Shown here: piece after piece, positions 8,743-18,164 of the stretch
Numbering within the stretch: position 1 is the stretch's first letter
Layout of the letters: every line of letters begins with the position of its first letter
NCBI RefSeq assembly: GCF_003429105.1
Contig: NZ_QVTD01000026.1
Coordinates: forward strand, 16,547 to 80,546
Length of the DNA: 64,000 bases
Source: Peribacillus glennii
GTDB taxonomy: Bacteria; Bacillota; Bacilli; Bacillales; DSM-1321
Direction: 5' to 3'
Made by a program: the position numbers and the translations under genes
Notes under the pieces: generated by a model
What the model saw: the letters and a program-made list of their open reading frames with translations, nothing else
The model's database searches: none
Told to the model about the DNA's origin: nothing

Positions 8743-9639
8743 TTGGATATCAAGCATTTACAATATTTTATTGAGGTAACGAATTTTAATAGTTTTTCGC
8801 GCGCAGCGGAACATTTATATATCACCCAGCCAACGATTAGCAAAATGATTAAAAATCTTGAGACAGAGCTTGGAGTTTCACTTTTTGACCGCTCAGGGAA
8901 AAAATTGGTCTTAACCGATGCAGGCCGTATCATTTTGGAGCAGGCCAAATTAATTGATAAAGCTTTCAATAATCTGGAAACTGAACTGGATAACCTTCTC
9001 GGCTTAAAGAAAGGGCATATAAGCATTGGATTGCCGCCCATTTTCGATGCCCAATCATTTCTCAAAATTGTTGGAACATTCCACGAAAAGTATCCAGGCA
9101 TCACTTTTGAAATCATCGAGCACGGGTCGAAAAGAGTAGAAGAATATGTCGGCAATAATCTCCTGGATCTGGGAGTCGTCGTTCTTCCTACCAACAATGA
9201 CATCTTTGACCATTTTTCCTTTAAGGAAGAAGACTTCAATCTTATTCTTCATGCGTCGCATCGATTAGCAAGCCGAAAGGAAGTCGATTTAGAGGAACTG
9301 GCAGATGAATCGTTTGTTTTGTTTAATAAGGACTTTGTTTTGCACGATAGGATTATCGAATCCTGCAATCGCGCAGGCTTTGATCCCCATATTATCTCTG
9401 AAACCTCCCAATGGTCGTTTATTACAGATATGGTAGCCGCAAAGCTTGGAGTATCACTTTTACCGGAAAGCATTTGCCGCCATCTCACCGATGAAGTAAA
9501 AGCGGTTAAAATCGTAAATCCTTCCATTAGCTGGAATCTGGCTCTTATTTGGGGCAAAGACCAATATCTATCTTATGCTGCCAGGGAATGGCTGCAATTC
9601 ACTAAAGAAAAATTGAGTAATGAACATCCTTTCATGTAA
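8743..9639 (+). CDS. LysR-family transcriptional regulator (CidR/YwbI-like)
   Basis: 298 residues, normal LysR length. An N-terminal winged helix-turn-helix (residues 1-60: HLQYFIEVTNFNSFSRAAEHL, then TQPTISKMIKNLETELG) is followed by a periplasmic-binding-like effector domain. The N-terminus MDIKHLQYF and overall pattern recall CidR/YwbI, which control holin-like operons in response to acetate or overflow metabolism; no cid/lrg genes are in the window, so the target is unknown. The start codon is TTG, behind a weak AGGTG. A terminator follows. Confidence 0.88.
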   Translation: MDIKHLQYFIEVTNFNSFSRAAEHLYITQPTISKMIKNLETELGVSLFDRSGKKLVLTDAGRIILEQAKLIDKAFNNLETELDNLLGLKKGHISIGLPPIFDAQSFLKIVGTFHEKYPGITFEIIEHGSKRVEEYVGNNLLDLGVVVLPTNNDIFDHFSFKEEDFNLILHASHRLASRKEVDLEELADESFVLFNKDFVLHDRIIESCNRAGFDPHIISETSQWSFITDMVAAKLGVSLLPESICRHLTDEVKAVKIVNPSISWNLALIWGKDQYLSYAAREWLQFTKEKLSNEHPFM

Positions 9640-9656
9640 TGAATATCAAATTTTAC

Positions 9657-9691
9657 AAGACAGTCCTTTTTAGCGGGGACCGTCTTTTTTT
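9657..9691 (+). terminator. Terminator after the LysR gene
   Basis: AGACAGTCC pairs with GGACCGTCT (one mismatch), followed by seven T. Confidence 0.85.
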
Positions 9692-9848
9692 CGCGCAAGC
9701 TCCTATAACTAAATGGAAGCATTTACATAGATAATATCTATGAAAAGCATAATTTTTAACCATTTTACTGACATAAACCAGGGGCGTACACTAGAAACAG
9801 GGTTTCATTATTTACATCATGATATTCATACAAAGGGGAGCTCTAAAA

Positions 9849-10367
9849 ATGGAAGCCAAGAAAGCTAAAGACAGCCGCATCGTTAATACCGCTCAAGTAC
9901 TATCTGTGGATTTGAATAACTACAATACTCTCTTTGGTGGAGTATTAATGAAGAAACTTGATGACGCCGCTACTTTATCAGCAAGACGGCATTCCCGTGT
10001 TAAGGAATGTGTAACGGCTTCTACTGACTCAATAGATTTCTTATGTCCAATTCATCAAACTGATTCAGTGTGTGTGGAATCATTTGTAACATATACAGGA
10101 AGAACCTCAATGGAAATCTTCTGTAAAGTTATTGCGGAAGATATTTTAACAGGAGAACGGAGAATTGCCGCAACGGCATTTCTAACCTTTGTAGCGCTTG
10201 GCGAGGATAAACGCCCAGTCGAAGTTCCTGCGGTCGTACCGGAAACTGAGGAAGAGAAATTCCTTTACAATACTGGGAAAGAAAGAGCAGAAATTCGGAA
10301 ATTCAGAAGAGAGAAAAGTAAAGAATTAGCCCGCTATATTACTCTTGAAAAACCTTGGGATAAATAA
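9849..10367 (+). CDS. ykhA: Acyl-CoA thioesterase, YkhA family (hotdog fold)
   Basis: 172 residues. A single hotdog domain with NYNTLFGGVLMKKLDDAA, the family's Asn/Gly-containing catalytic helix, and CVTASTDSIDFL, plus a charged C-terminal extension (EIRKFRREKSKEL) typical of YkhA/BACH-type enzymes. These hydrolyse acyl-CoA to free acid and CoA in the cytoplasm. ATG 9849 follows AAAGGGGAG; the ORF extension upstream is not needed. The next gene starts 15 nt downstream, so the two are likely an operon. Confidence 0.9.
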   Translation: MEAKKAKDSRIVNTAQVLSVDLNNYNTLFGGVLMKKLDDAATLSARRHSRVKECVTASTDSIDFLCPIHQTDSVCVESFVTYTGRTSMEIFCKVIAEDILTGERRIAATAFLTFVALGEDKRPVEVPAVVPETEEEKFLYNTGKERAEIRKFRREKSKELARYITLEKPWDK

Positions 10368-10382
10368 AAAGGAGGAGAAAAG

Positions 10383-10754
10383 ATGATCACGTTAACCAGT
10401 CATAATGAGTTAAAAGAAACCAAGAACGCCATTGAAAATCTTAAAACATCATATCCCGTCCTTTTTGAAAAACTGGTGGATGTTGTTAACCTTACAAGGG
10501 CGCTGCAATTCAAGTATCAATATATGGGCTGTTTAATAATGGATGAGGACCCAAATTATTACGCCCCAAACTTCGTACAGGGCTCTGTTCTTCGCTTATA
10601 TAAAAAAGAAGTGCAAAAGTTAAAGGAAGATCTTGATTCTCCTGTTTTGAAACAAACCTTCCATGATTTCAGAGATACGGGGTATGCCAATATCAGCCTA
10701 TTAATTCTAGGGATGGCTCCTGAAGCCTTGGTAGGCGCCAATATTATTCAATGA
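10383..10754 (+). CDS. Hypothetical protein cotranscribed with ykhA
   Basis: 123 residues, no recognised family. Mostly helical, cytoplasmic, with a hydrophobic C-terminal stretch (ISLLILGMAPEALVGANII) too short and polar for a confident membrane anchor. It has a very strong ribosome site (GGAGGAG) 15 nt after ykhA, which supports a real gene in the same operon. Confidence 0.7.
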   Translation: MITLTSHNELKETKNAIENLKTSYPVLFEKLVDVVNLTRALQFKYQYMGCLIMDEDPNYYAPNFVQGSVLRLYKKEVQKLKEDLDSPVLKQTFHDFRDTGYANISLLILGMAPEALVGANIIQ

Positions 10755-10773
10755 CCAAGAGAAATGTGTCATA

Positions 10774-10830
10774 TGGGGTCAGTCCCCCGCCGCGTTAAAA
10801 CTTTAACGCGCTGGGGGACTGACCCCATTT
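10774..10830. repeat. Dispersed palindromic (REP-like) element, copy 3, long inverted pair
   Basis: TGGGGTCAGTCCCCC and GGGGGACTGACCCCA are inverted around GCGTTAAAACTTTAACGC, giving a near-perfect 54-nt palindrome just downstream of the ykhA operon. It could act as a bidirectional terminator-like hairpin. Confidence 0.85.
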
Positions 10831-11417
10831 TGTGTGACTCCGTATGGCAAACAATGACAATGGCCCCCATATCGTGAGCCGCTTTTCAATCTCGCTAAGC
10901 AAGTCGGTTGCAAACGTGCTTGACAGTTTAGGAAATAATACTCAAATAGTATGTGTTCGCTATTCATGAGGCCTGTTGCCACAGCATTCGGATGATATTT
11001 CCGTTCCTTACTCACCTTTAGAGCTTTTCTTTTGTTTCTTCAAAAAATACTGTTTGATTATTGAGAATCCGCGAAACTGAGTCAATGAAACTTTGGTTTG
11101 ATACGCAACATCCTTAATGGTATATGGCATCCCTGAACTGCTCCCTGGATAAATGATAAAAAACTTTTTTACAAAAACGTTTATGTAGTAAAAACACCAT
11201 ATATTGAGCCGTTTCAAACGGTGCTGGCTACCCATTTGAGCTGAAAATGGATAAAATAGCTTCACACGGAAAAGAATTCAAGGAATCATTTTCACCTATA
11301 AAACTAACATGTTGTCATAAATTCGCCTTCCAAAGATCAAGGATTCAGAAAAAAGACATATACTTTTTACATTCCCCTATTTTTGGGTAGAATATGAATA
11401 GAAACGGAGGAGATAAG
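10831..11417. other. Intergenic, possibly degraded sequence
   Basis: No convincing gene. Two overlapping minus-strand ORFs (11008-11265 and 10803-11015) lack ribosome sites and recognisable domains, but together could be a frameshifted remnant on the minus strand. The GGAGGAG ribosome site of the next gene lies at 11403-11410. Confidence 0.4.
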
Positions 11418-12560
11418 TTGAGGCGGATATTTCTTTTACTTATATTTTCGCTTGTCATTTACGCTTCTTGGTCTTTATTTGGGAAACCTGCCAATAAAAC
11501 AGGCCTTCAACAGTCCTTGGAAAATATAGAATCCAAGATTGCATCCGTTACCCAAAGCCAGGAATTCTCAGATGCGTTCGATACGTTACGGAGTGGTTTC
11601 CTTCATCTGGTGGAAGAAATAGATAGCGCAATCGACCAACTTCCTAAAGAGGAACAGGAAGTAGAGTCACAAAAACTTGAAAAGCCGAAGCTCTCCACGC
11701 CGTCAGAGGATATGTTCACGGTTTACAATTTTGGGCTTGGCGATGCAAAGGCAAAAGTGGAAAAGAAAGTCGGTGCACCTAAACGCTCGTCTGTCAATGA
11801 GTACGGGGTAAAGTGGCACACATACCATAAGGACTACCAGCACTTTTTCATGGCAGCCTATGATGAAAATAATAAGGTTGCAGGATTATATACAAACCAA
11901 GATCTGCTCGCATCAAAGAAAGGGATTAAAAGAGGAACACCTAAAGCAACGGTTCGGTCTAAGCTGGGCGAACCTCTAACGAAAATTCGCAAAGGGATGG
12001 CCTACTATCAATTTGAAGAAAACCGGGACTACGATGTATTTCGAATCGACGGCACTTATACTACTGTTTTTTACGATAAGCACCAAAAGAATACAGTAAC
12101 CTCGATCCAAATCATTAGTGAAGGGCTTGAGAACAATAAGAAGGATTTTTATTCAAAGGGCAGCCCTGCGCTTACGAAAGGCTTTGAATTTCAATTATTC
12201 GACCTGACAAACGCTACAAGGGTCAACCACAATCTCAGCATCCTCTCCTGGGATGCCCATGTAAAAGAAACTGCGCGCAAACACAGTGCTGATATGGCAA
12301 AAAACCAATACTTCAGCCATACCAATCTTGAGGGAGAATCTCCCTTCGACCGGATGGAGGAGGATCGCGTCAGGTTTATCACTGCCGGCGAAAACCTTGC
12401 ATCCGGCCAGTTCAGTTCGATCTTTGCCCACGAAGGGCTGATGAACTCGATGGGGCACAGGAAAAACATCCTCCAAAAAGATTTTGAATTATTAGGTGTC
12501 GGTGTCGCGTTCGATTCAAAATCACGCCCATATTATACAGAAAATTTTTATGCAAAATAG
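11418..12560 (+). CDS. ylbC: CAP/SCP-domain protein, YlbC-type
   Basis: About 380 residues. An N-terminal hydrophobic segment (RRIFLLLIFSLVIYASW) acts as signal or anchor, followed by a linker, a CAP-associated N-terminal domain (residues about 100-235), then a C-terminal CAP/SCP domain with FDLTNATRVNHNL, HSADMAKNQYFSHTN and MNSMGHRKNIL. CAP-domain His/Glu residues are present (HS.DM, SHTN, GENLA). This domain order matches B. subtilis YlbC, exported and of unknown activity. The start chosen is TTG 11418 after GGAGGAG; ATG 11394 lies upstream of that ribosome site. Confidence 0.85.
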   Translation: MRRIFLLLIFSLVIYASWSLFGKPANKTGLQQSLENIESKIASVTQSQEFSDAFDTLRSGFLHLVEEIDSAIDQLPKEEQEVESQKLEKPKLSTPSEDMFTVYNFGLGDAKAKVEKKVGAPKRSSVNEYGVKWHTYHKDYQHFFMAAYDENNKVAGLYTNQDLLASKKGIKRGTPKATVRSKLGEPLTKIRKGMAYYQFEENRDYDVFRIDGTYTTVFYDKHQKNTVTSIQIISEGLENNKKDFYSKGSPALTKGFEFQLFDLTNATRVNHNLSILSWDAHVKETARKHSADMAKNQYFSHTNLEGESPFDRMEEDRVRFITAGENLASGQFSSIFAHEGLMNSMGHRKNILQKDFELLGVGVAFDSKSRPYYTENFYAK

Positions 12561-12567
12561 AGAGACA

Positions 12568-12603
12568 TGGCTGTGTCCTTAAACTGAGGACACAGCTTTT
12601 TTA
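12568..12603 (+). terminator. Terminator after the CAP-domain gene
   Basis: GCTGTGTCC pairs with GGACACAGC, followed by TTTTTTATA. Confidence 0.88.
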
Positions 12604-12893
12604 TACATGTAACAATCACGAAATGAAATTTTTGATCAGTCTGGAAATTAAATTTTCTCGGTAAAAGAAAGAATTCCCTCCCTGTTTATCCGCTCTGACA
12701 ATAAAATCCCACATGCATAACAATTTAACGTTATACTCTAATATGCAAATTCTCCACATTTAAAGGGTTCACAAACAGGGAGTTTCTTCTGGAATTGAAC
12801 CGAGAAATCGGCCGGAATCACCAAAATTACGGCAAGGATAGACGAATTTCGGTCATTCTGGATATTCAAGCGGTAAGGTAGAACTGTGGTAGC
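12604..12893. other. Intergenic, no gene seen
   Basis: AT-rich spacer between a plus-strand terminator and the 3' end of a minus-strand gene. No motif was recognised. Confidence 0.4.
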
Positions 12894-13355
12894 TCACTGT
12901 TTGTATTCTCTGTATGAAAGACGAAACAGTTTACGTTCCACTCTGGCTTTGTCACCGACAAGCTTGTACCAGCTTTGCCCGACATAAAAGGAATTCGCAA
13001 TCATCTTTTCTACAAAATAAGAAATCCGTGCATCAGTATCCCCGTCCTCCATTTTTGTTTTGCAAGACAGGGCCATAATAAAATAAGACTTTGTATCGTC
13101 AAGTTCCAGCAATTGGAGGTGGTATGCTTTTTTTTGTCTTTTATTGAATTCTCCCAAGACGGTTTCAATGCTTTTATTTATGTCTATTTCATGCTTAATT
13201 GCCTCACTCCAGCTTGATATGAGCGAATCATAAAGTGATAACGTAAGGATATAATATGAGTCGTAATCCCTTGGATCATATTCTTCTTTACTAACTTCAT
13301 TATCATCAGGCAGTACAATAAATTTCTTATAGTCAGCAAAAAAATTCCCGTCCAT
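12894..13355 (-). CDS. Hypothetical 153-residue protein
   Basis: Not recognised. An acidic, soluble, helix-rich protein (DDNEVSKEEYDPRDYDSYYI near the N-terminus, IETVLGEFNKRQKKAYHLQ in the middle). There is no signal peptide. ATG 13355 is preceded by AAGGAAGG at good spacing. It is a monocistronic minus-strand gene. Confidence 0.7.
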   Translation of the reverse strand: MDGNFFADYKKFIVLPDDNEVSKEEYDPRDYDSYYILTLSLYDSLISSWSEAIKHEIDINKSIETVLGEFNKRQKKAYHLQLLELDDTKSYFIMALSCKTKMEDGDTDARISYFVEKMIANSFYVGQSWYKLVGDKARVERKLFRLSYREYKQ

Positions 13356-13557
13356 ACTATATTCCTTCCTTTTTTAGATTTGACAGTTTCTAAGCCATGA
13401 GGTTTATGATCATTCTAGTTCTTTAGCAAGATATGTATAGTTAAAATATAGTGAATTTTACGGAAAAGAAAAAGGACCTTTTACACTACTTTCTGCATTA
13501 TCATCCGGAAAAAAAGCAGTGCGGCTCCTTCTATTTCGCACAGTTTGTGTATTTTTA

Positions 13558-14832
13558 CTATACCGCTTCTTCTTTATGCAAATTATCCGAAATTCCGGCA
13601 TTTTTCTTGATTCCCAGTACAAATGCGCCGCCGAGCAAGCAAAAAATACCTGCCATTAAAAAAGCCCACTGATACGAGTTCCATATCGTATAAATGAGCC
13701 CGCCGCCAAAAGCTGCCACTCCTGCCCCGGCCTGATGGGCTGCAAAGATCCAGCCGTAGACAATCCCGCTTTTCTCCGTTCCAAATGCCTGGGTAGCGAG
13801 GTTGATTGTCGGAGGCACGGTTGCAATCCAGTCCAATCCATAAAAAATTGCAAATACAATTAAAAAGAAAGTTGAATTTTCCGCTAAGGCAAATGGAAGC
13901 AAAAGCAAGGAAAATCCCCGGAAACCATAATACCAAAACAATAACCAGCGATTATCGTATCTGTCTGACAACCATCCCGACAATGTTGTCCCAATAAGGT
14001 CAAAAATCCCCATAAAAGCAATCAGACCGGCTGCTGTCACTTCAGGAATCCCGAAACTGATACAAAAAGGGATAAAATGCGTGCCAATCAAGCCGCTCGT
14101 TGACAAACCGCAAATAAAAAAACTGCCTGCAAGGAGCCAAAACTGTTTTACCCTGACAGCCTCTTTCAAGGTGGCGAAAGCGGTATGGATTGGGTTCTTT
14201 TTTTCAATTGTTGCTTCTTCCATTTCATCCGCTGTCTGGCCATAACGCATCAGCCCCAGCTCTTTCGGATTATTTTTCATGAAAAGCAAGATCAATGGCA
14301 TCATTATCAGGCTTAAGACAAAGATCAGCCCCATAGCCCATCGCCAGGAAGATTTTTCGATGATCGCTGCCAGCACAGGCAGGAATATCAACTGGCCGGT
14401 AGCCGTACTCGCCGTTAGGATCCCCAATACTAGTCCCCTTCGTTTTTCGAACCAATGATTGGCTACATAGGTGCTGAGAACGGTTAAAAATACGCTGGAA
14501 CCCAATCCGAAGATGATGCCCCAAATCAGCAGCAATTGCCAGGAGTATTGCATAAAAAAGGCCAGCCCGATGCCAAGCATTAACACAGACATCGCAAGCC
14601 ACATCATTTTTTTAACTCCCACGCTTTCCAGCATTGCAGCCACGAATGGTCCGGAAAAACCGTAGATAACTAAACTTATAGCGAACGATAAAGAAATAAA
14701 CGCACGATCCCAGCCAAACTCTTCTTCAAACGGGACGAGGAACACCCCGGACGAAGAACGGATAATTCCCGCGACAATGATTGAAAAAAAGGTTACCACA
14801 AGGATAACCCAGCCATAATGAATCCTTTTCAA
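13558..14832 (-). CDS. MFS permease, oxalate/formate antiporter-like (YcxA type)
   Basis: 424 residues with 12 hydrophobic segments. The start HYGWVILVVTFFSIIVAGIIRSSSGVF is the hallmark of the OFA/monocarboxylate-type MFS branch; GWLSDRYDNRW is the inter-domain MFS loop motif. Substrates in the family are monocarboxylates, but the cargo here is unknown. The start is TTG at 14832 after AAGGTGGAAGC. It is separated from the amidase/ABC operon by that operon's terminator, so it is probably independent. Confidence 0.85.
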   Translation of the reverse strand: MKRIHYGWVILVVTFFSIIVAGIIRSSSGVFLVPFEEEFGWDRAFISLSFAISLVIYGFSGPFVAAMLESVGVKKMMWLAMSVLMLGIGLAFFMQYSWQLLLIWGIIFGLGSSVFLTVLSTYVANHWFEKRRGLVLGILTASTATGQLIFLPVLAAIIEKSSWRWAMGLIFVLSLIMMPLILLFMKNNPKELGLMRYGQTADEMEEATIEKKNPIHTAFATLKEAVRVKQFWLLAGSFFICGLSTSGLIGTHFIPFCISFGIPEVTAAGLIAFMGIFDLIGTTLSGWLSDRYDNRWLLFWYYGFRGFSLLLLPFALAENSTFFLIVFAIFYGLDWIATVPPTINLATQAFGTEKSGIVYGWIFAAHQAGAGVAAFGGGLIYTIWNSYQWAFLMAGIFCLLGGAFVLGIKKNAGISDNLHKEEAV

Positions 14833-14987
14833 TGTGAGCTTCCACCTTTACAGATATTCCTTTCATTATAACCTGAATAAATGTTAAATAGTCTGACTTT
14901 TTTAACTATTTAATAAATTTATTATTATATTTATTCTAGGAAAAATAATTACAACAGCCATATACCGTGAAATAATTTCCAGATTCT

Positions 14988-15035
14988 AAAAAATAAAAAG
15001 CCTGAGTCAGTGTGAATAAATGACCCAGGCCGCTT
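14988..15035 (-). terminator. Terminator of the ABC-amidase-TSUP operon
   Basis: On the minus strand GCCTGGGTCA pairs with TGACTCAGGC, followed by TTTTTATTTTTT. It lies about 60 nt after the TSUP stop. Confidence 0.85.
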
Positions 15036-15091
15036 AAGGTATCTTTTTTAATCCTGTATGCTTGGCAGCGATTACACCACCATATTTGGTT

Positions 15092-15832
15092 TTATAGCAG
15101 ATTAATCAATAGTAGAATCGCACTTGTTATTGGGGATAAGAACATTCCATAACGCAGTACCGCTTGTGGGAGTTTTTTAGTCAATTTTGCTCCAATGTAT
15201 GTACCAATGATGATCCCAGTTGCTACTTGGAAAAACAAAGGCGTCTCAAAGTAGCCATTTTGAATAAATCCAAAGGATGCAAACATTGCAATTGGCAGTA
15301 TAATCAACATGGTCGTTCCCGCCGCTACCCGTAAAGGAAAGTTCAGCCATTTTATAACGAATAACTGAATAAATGGCGCGGCGCCTATTCCCAACGTACC
15401 TGATATTAAACCATTTCCCATCCCGATCGCCATATAGGTAAAAGCTTTGGGTTCAACTTTCACTTCTGGATTTATCACGGCAATTCTCGTTCTGGCCCAG
15501 AGAAGCAGCCCTGAAAGAGTTAAAGCCAGTACGGTAAAAAACATTAATGCATGAGGATCTATAAATGTTGTCAGCCGAGAACCAAAATAAGCCCCAATCC
15601 CACCAAATCCTCCTACAATGAGACCTTGCTTCACATATAAATTCCCTTCCCGGAAATGACTCAAACTGCCAGATAGCACACTTAAGAACATGACAGCTAC
15701 TGCTGTACCCAATGCCATGTGAATCGGAATTTCAAAAATAGTTACAAGAATAGCGATGATAAAACCAGAGCCCCCAGCCCCTATAAATCCTAACAATAAC
15801 CCTAAGAGTAACATCGTAATGATTAAACTCAT
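15092..15832 (-). CDS. TSUP (TauE/SafE) family membrane exporter
   Basis: 246 residues, about eight hydrophobic segments, with the family's repeated pattern: LGLLLGFIGAGGSGFIIAIL at the N-terminus and GMGNGLISGTLGIGAAPF after the mid-point. TauE/SafE proteins export or import sulfite, sulfoacetate or other small anions. It starts 7 nt after the amidase stop, so it is the last gene of the operon. Inference: it exports an anionic product, possibly sulfite, of the substrate taken up by the ABC system. Confidence 0.88.
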   Translation of the reverse strand: MSLIITMLLLGLLLGFIGAGGSGFIIAILVTIFEIPIHMALGTAVAVMFLSVLSGSLSHFREGNLYVKQGLIVGGFGGIGAYFGSRLTTFIDPHALMFFTVLALTLSGLLLWARTRIAVINPEVKVEPKAFTYMAIGMGNGLISGTLGIGAAPFIQLFVIKWLNFPLRVAAGTTMLIILPIAMFASFGFIQNGYFETPLFFQVATGIIIGTYIGAKLTKKLPQAVLRYGMFLSPITSAILLLINLL

Positions 15833-15839
15833 CTTTTAA

Positions 15840-17201
15840 CTAAACAATCTCAGGTGTTTTTAGATGCCAATCAGTTTCCTTTTGAAACAGGTATCCTGCA
15901 TCGATTAGCTTCTGCTCTTCCATCGGTGCAGCGATCAGTTGAATCCCCATCGGCAAGTTTTTCGTTTTAGTATATCCAACAGGAATTGTGAGGGTTGGGA
16001 CTCCTGCATTTGTAAAAGGCAGATTAAAGGCAGGTGATCCTGTAGCCAAGATTCCTTCAGGGGCAGGTGTTGGTGTCGCAGGTGTTAATAAAAGGTCAAC
16101 CTCATTAAACATTTCACTCATCTCTTGTCTGAATAAAGTCCGAATTCGCTGTGCCTTCAAATAATCATTGGCTTTTATTTGTAGTCCCTCTCGAATAAAC
16201 TCCTGTAAATAGACTCCAAACCGGGAAGCGTCTTTTATAAATTCATCAGTATGATAATGGGCCGTTTCAGATTTCATGACGATATGCTGGGCAGCATTCG
16301 CAGCCTCCAAACTTTTTGGCATATCAAGATATGTAATCTTAAATCCCATTCCTTCAAATTGTTTAATGGCATCCTCAACAGACCTTCTTATTTCACTATC
16401 CGTTGCTTGGAAATATTCATTAATGACTACGCCAATTGTATAGTCCCGCTTCTCTTGGGTATGAAGAACTTGCTTTGGCAGTGTCCAAGTGCATGGGTCT
16501 TCAGGATCCGGACCAGATATTTCATTATAAACAAGCACAGTATCCTCAACAGTTCTTGTAAAAGCACCTACATGATCCAAACTCCAACTGGCTGGTATCA
16601 CACCGGTTTTGCTCACTCTTCCGTATGTCGCTTTCAAAACAGTCAAGCCATTATAAGCAGCTGGTCTTGAAAGCGAGCCTGCAGTCTGGGTTCCCAATGA
16701 CATTAACGCCATACGTGCAGCGACCGCGGCAGCCGATCCAGAACTCGAGCCCCCTGGAGTATGGTTTAAATTCCAAGGATTTCTCGTTTCAGGAGGTCCT
16801 CCCCAGTTGGCAAATTCAGTTGTGGTTGTTTTTCCTAACAAGATGGCTCCAGAATCACACAATGTTTGAATCACTTTTGCATCCCGGTCAGGTACAAATC
16901 CTTTATTTACCTTCGAACCTCCCTCTGTGGGCATCCCTTTTGTATAAATAATATCCTTGGCAGCATAAGGAATCGCGAATAAAGGCGGCAGTTCATCTAA
17001 TTGATGCATAGTATCTTCTAATTTTTTTGCCCTTTCCATCGCCTGTTCTTTTTCAACTCTGACCCAAGCCCTCACTTCCGGTTCTACTTTTTCAATTTGC
17101 TCGATATATAAGGATACAAGCTCTGTTGGAGATATTTGTTTCTCCCGCAGCAATCGATGAGAGTCTGTAATCGTTAAAGACGATGTTGAAGTCTTAATCA
17201 A
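15840..17201 (-). CDS. Amidase-signature (AS) family amidohydrolase
   Basis: About 453 residues. The catalytic Lys is in IPYAAKDIIYTKG, the cis-Ser in the Gly/Ser-rich GGSSSGSAAAVAARMA, and the nucleophile Ser in GTQTAGSLSRPAAYNG, so the Ser-cisSer-Lys triad is complete. The GTQTAGS variant is common in small-amide hydrolases and allophanate-hydrolase-like members rather than GatA (GTDTGGS). Start: TTG 17201, whose bases overlap the TAA stop of the upstream gene and which follows AAAGGGG, implying translational coupling; longer ORF starts are inside the neighbour. It probably cleaves an amide imported by the ABC system. Confidence 0.85.
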   Translation of the reverse strand: MIKTSTSSLTITDSHRLLREKQISPTELVSLYIEQIEKVEPEVRAWVRVEKEQAMERAKKLEDTMHQLDELPPLFAIPYAAKDIIYTKGMPTEGGSKVNKGFVPDRDAKVIQTLCDSGAILLGKTTTTEFANWGGPPETRNPWNLNHTPGGSSSGSAAAVAARMALMSLGTQTAGSLSRPAAYNGLTVLKATYGRVSKTGVIPASWSLDHVGAFTRTVEDTVLVYNEISGPDPEDPCTWTLPKQVLHTQEKRDYTIGVVINEYFQATDSEIRRSVEDAIKQFEGMGFKITYLDMPKSLEAANAAQHIVMKSETAHYHTDEFIKDASRFGVYLQEFIREGLQIKANDYLKAQRIRTLFRQEMSEMFNEVDLLLTPATPTPAPEGILATGSPAFNLPFTNAGVPTLTIPVGYTKTKNLPMGIQLIAAPMEEQKLIDAGYLFQKETDWHLKTPEIV

Positions 17202-18147
17202 TGATAGCAACCCCTTTCGGCCCAAAAAGCGGCTCTGTTTCTTTTTCAATCTTAAACTCTCTTATTTTCTGAAGTTCATCTGAATAAGCAAAATATAAAT
17301 CACCTTGTAGAAAATCTAAAAAGTTCAACCGGCTTCTGCATTCTTTTATTATTTCACGTTCAATCTCACAACTTATGAAATTCCAAGGCGTACTATCCAG
17401 AGACGGCTCAACCGCTGTTCCTCCAGGATCAAAGACACAGCTTAAACCAAAGAACCGGGAGGTAACCACTTGATCTTTATGCTTAAGAATCTCTTCTCCC
17501 GCCTTATTCACTCCCATTACATAGACACCATTTTCTCTTGCCCGGGCCTGGCACTCACTAAGCCATGCGTTCTTCCTTTCTTCACCTCCAGCAGCAGTAG
17601 GCATGACGATTAATTCCGCTCCTTGTAAAGCTAACGCTCTCGCAGCCTCTGGAAAGGAACGGTCGAAGGAGATTAATATACCCACCTTAAACCCTTTAAC
17701 ATCAAAGATTGGATAATTCGAACCTCTTGCAAAATAAATAGATTCATCAGTGGTTAAAGTAGGCAAAGATAGTTTTGGAATATGCGTTTTCCGATAATAT
17801 CCCACCATTTCACCGCTGTCTGAAATGATAATTGCCGTATTATAGTAGGTACTGTCGTTTTCCTTTTCAAAAATCGTTATAATTACATATACCCCTGCAA
17901 CTTTAGCCTTTTGCGAGAAAAATTGAAAAGTTTCACCATTTAGAGGCTCTGCAAAGTCAAAAAAGCCAGGATCACTTATTTTGCAAAAATAAGGAATCGC
18001 CATTAATTCTGGAAAAACAATCAAGTCAGCATTTGGAACCTTTTCTAAAGCTCGGTCGAACTGGGCAGCTAACTGCCCAATCCGAGTTAGATAATCAACT
18101 TTATTACTATAAGGTCCGCTTTGTATTCCAACAACTTTTAACTTCAT
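17194..18147 (-). CDS. Nitrilase-superfamily protein with Ser in place of the catalytic Cys
   Basis: 317 residues with the carbon-nitrogen hydrolase fold. The catalytic Glu (VFPELMAIPYF, residue about 49) and Lys (YRKTHIPKL, about residue 137) are present, but the third residue is Ser: KVGILISFDRSFPEAAR, where relatives have ICYD or ICxD. The codon is TCC, one base from TGC. Surrounding conserved residues (FPEAARALALQGAE) are intact, so the gene is not decaying. It may be a non-catalytic partner, a Ser-nucleophile variant or a point mutant. It is the fourth gene of the ABC operon and is coupled by overlap to the amidase. Confidence 0.85.
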   Translation of the reverse strand: MKLKVVGIQSGPYSNKVDYLTRIGQLAAQFDRALEKVPNADLIVFPELMAIPYFCKISDPGFFDFAEPLNGETFQFFSQKAKVAGVYVIITIFEKENDSTYYNTAIIISDSGEMVGYYRKTHIPKLSLPTLTTDESIYFARGSNYPIFDVKGFKVGILISFDRSFPEAARALALQGAELIVMPTAAGGEERKNAWLSECQARARENGVYVMGVNKAGEEILKHKDQVVTSRFFGLSCVFDPGGTAVEPSLDSTPWNFISCEIEREIIKECRSRLNFLDFLQGDLYFAYSDELQKIREFKIEKETEPLFGPKGVAIID

Positions 18148-18164
18148 AGAATCAACCTCCTTTT

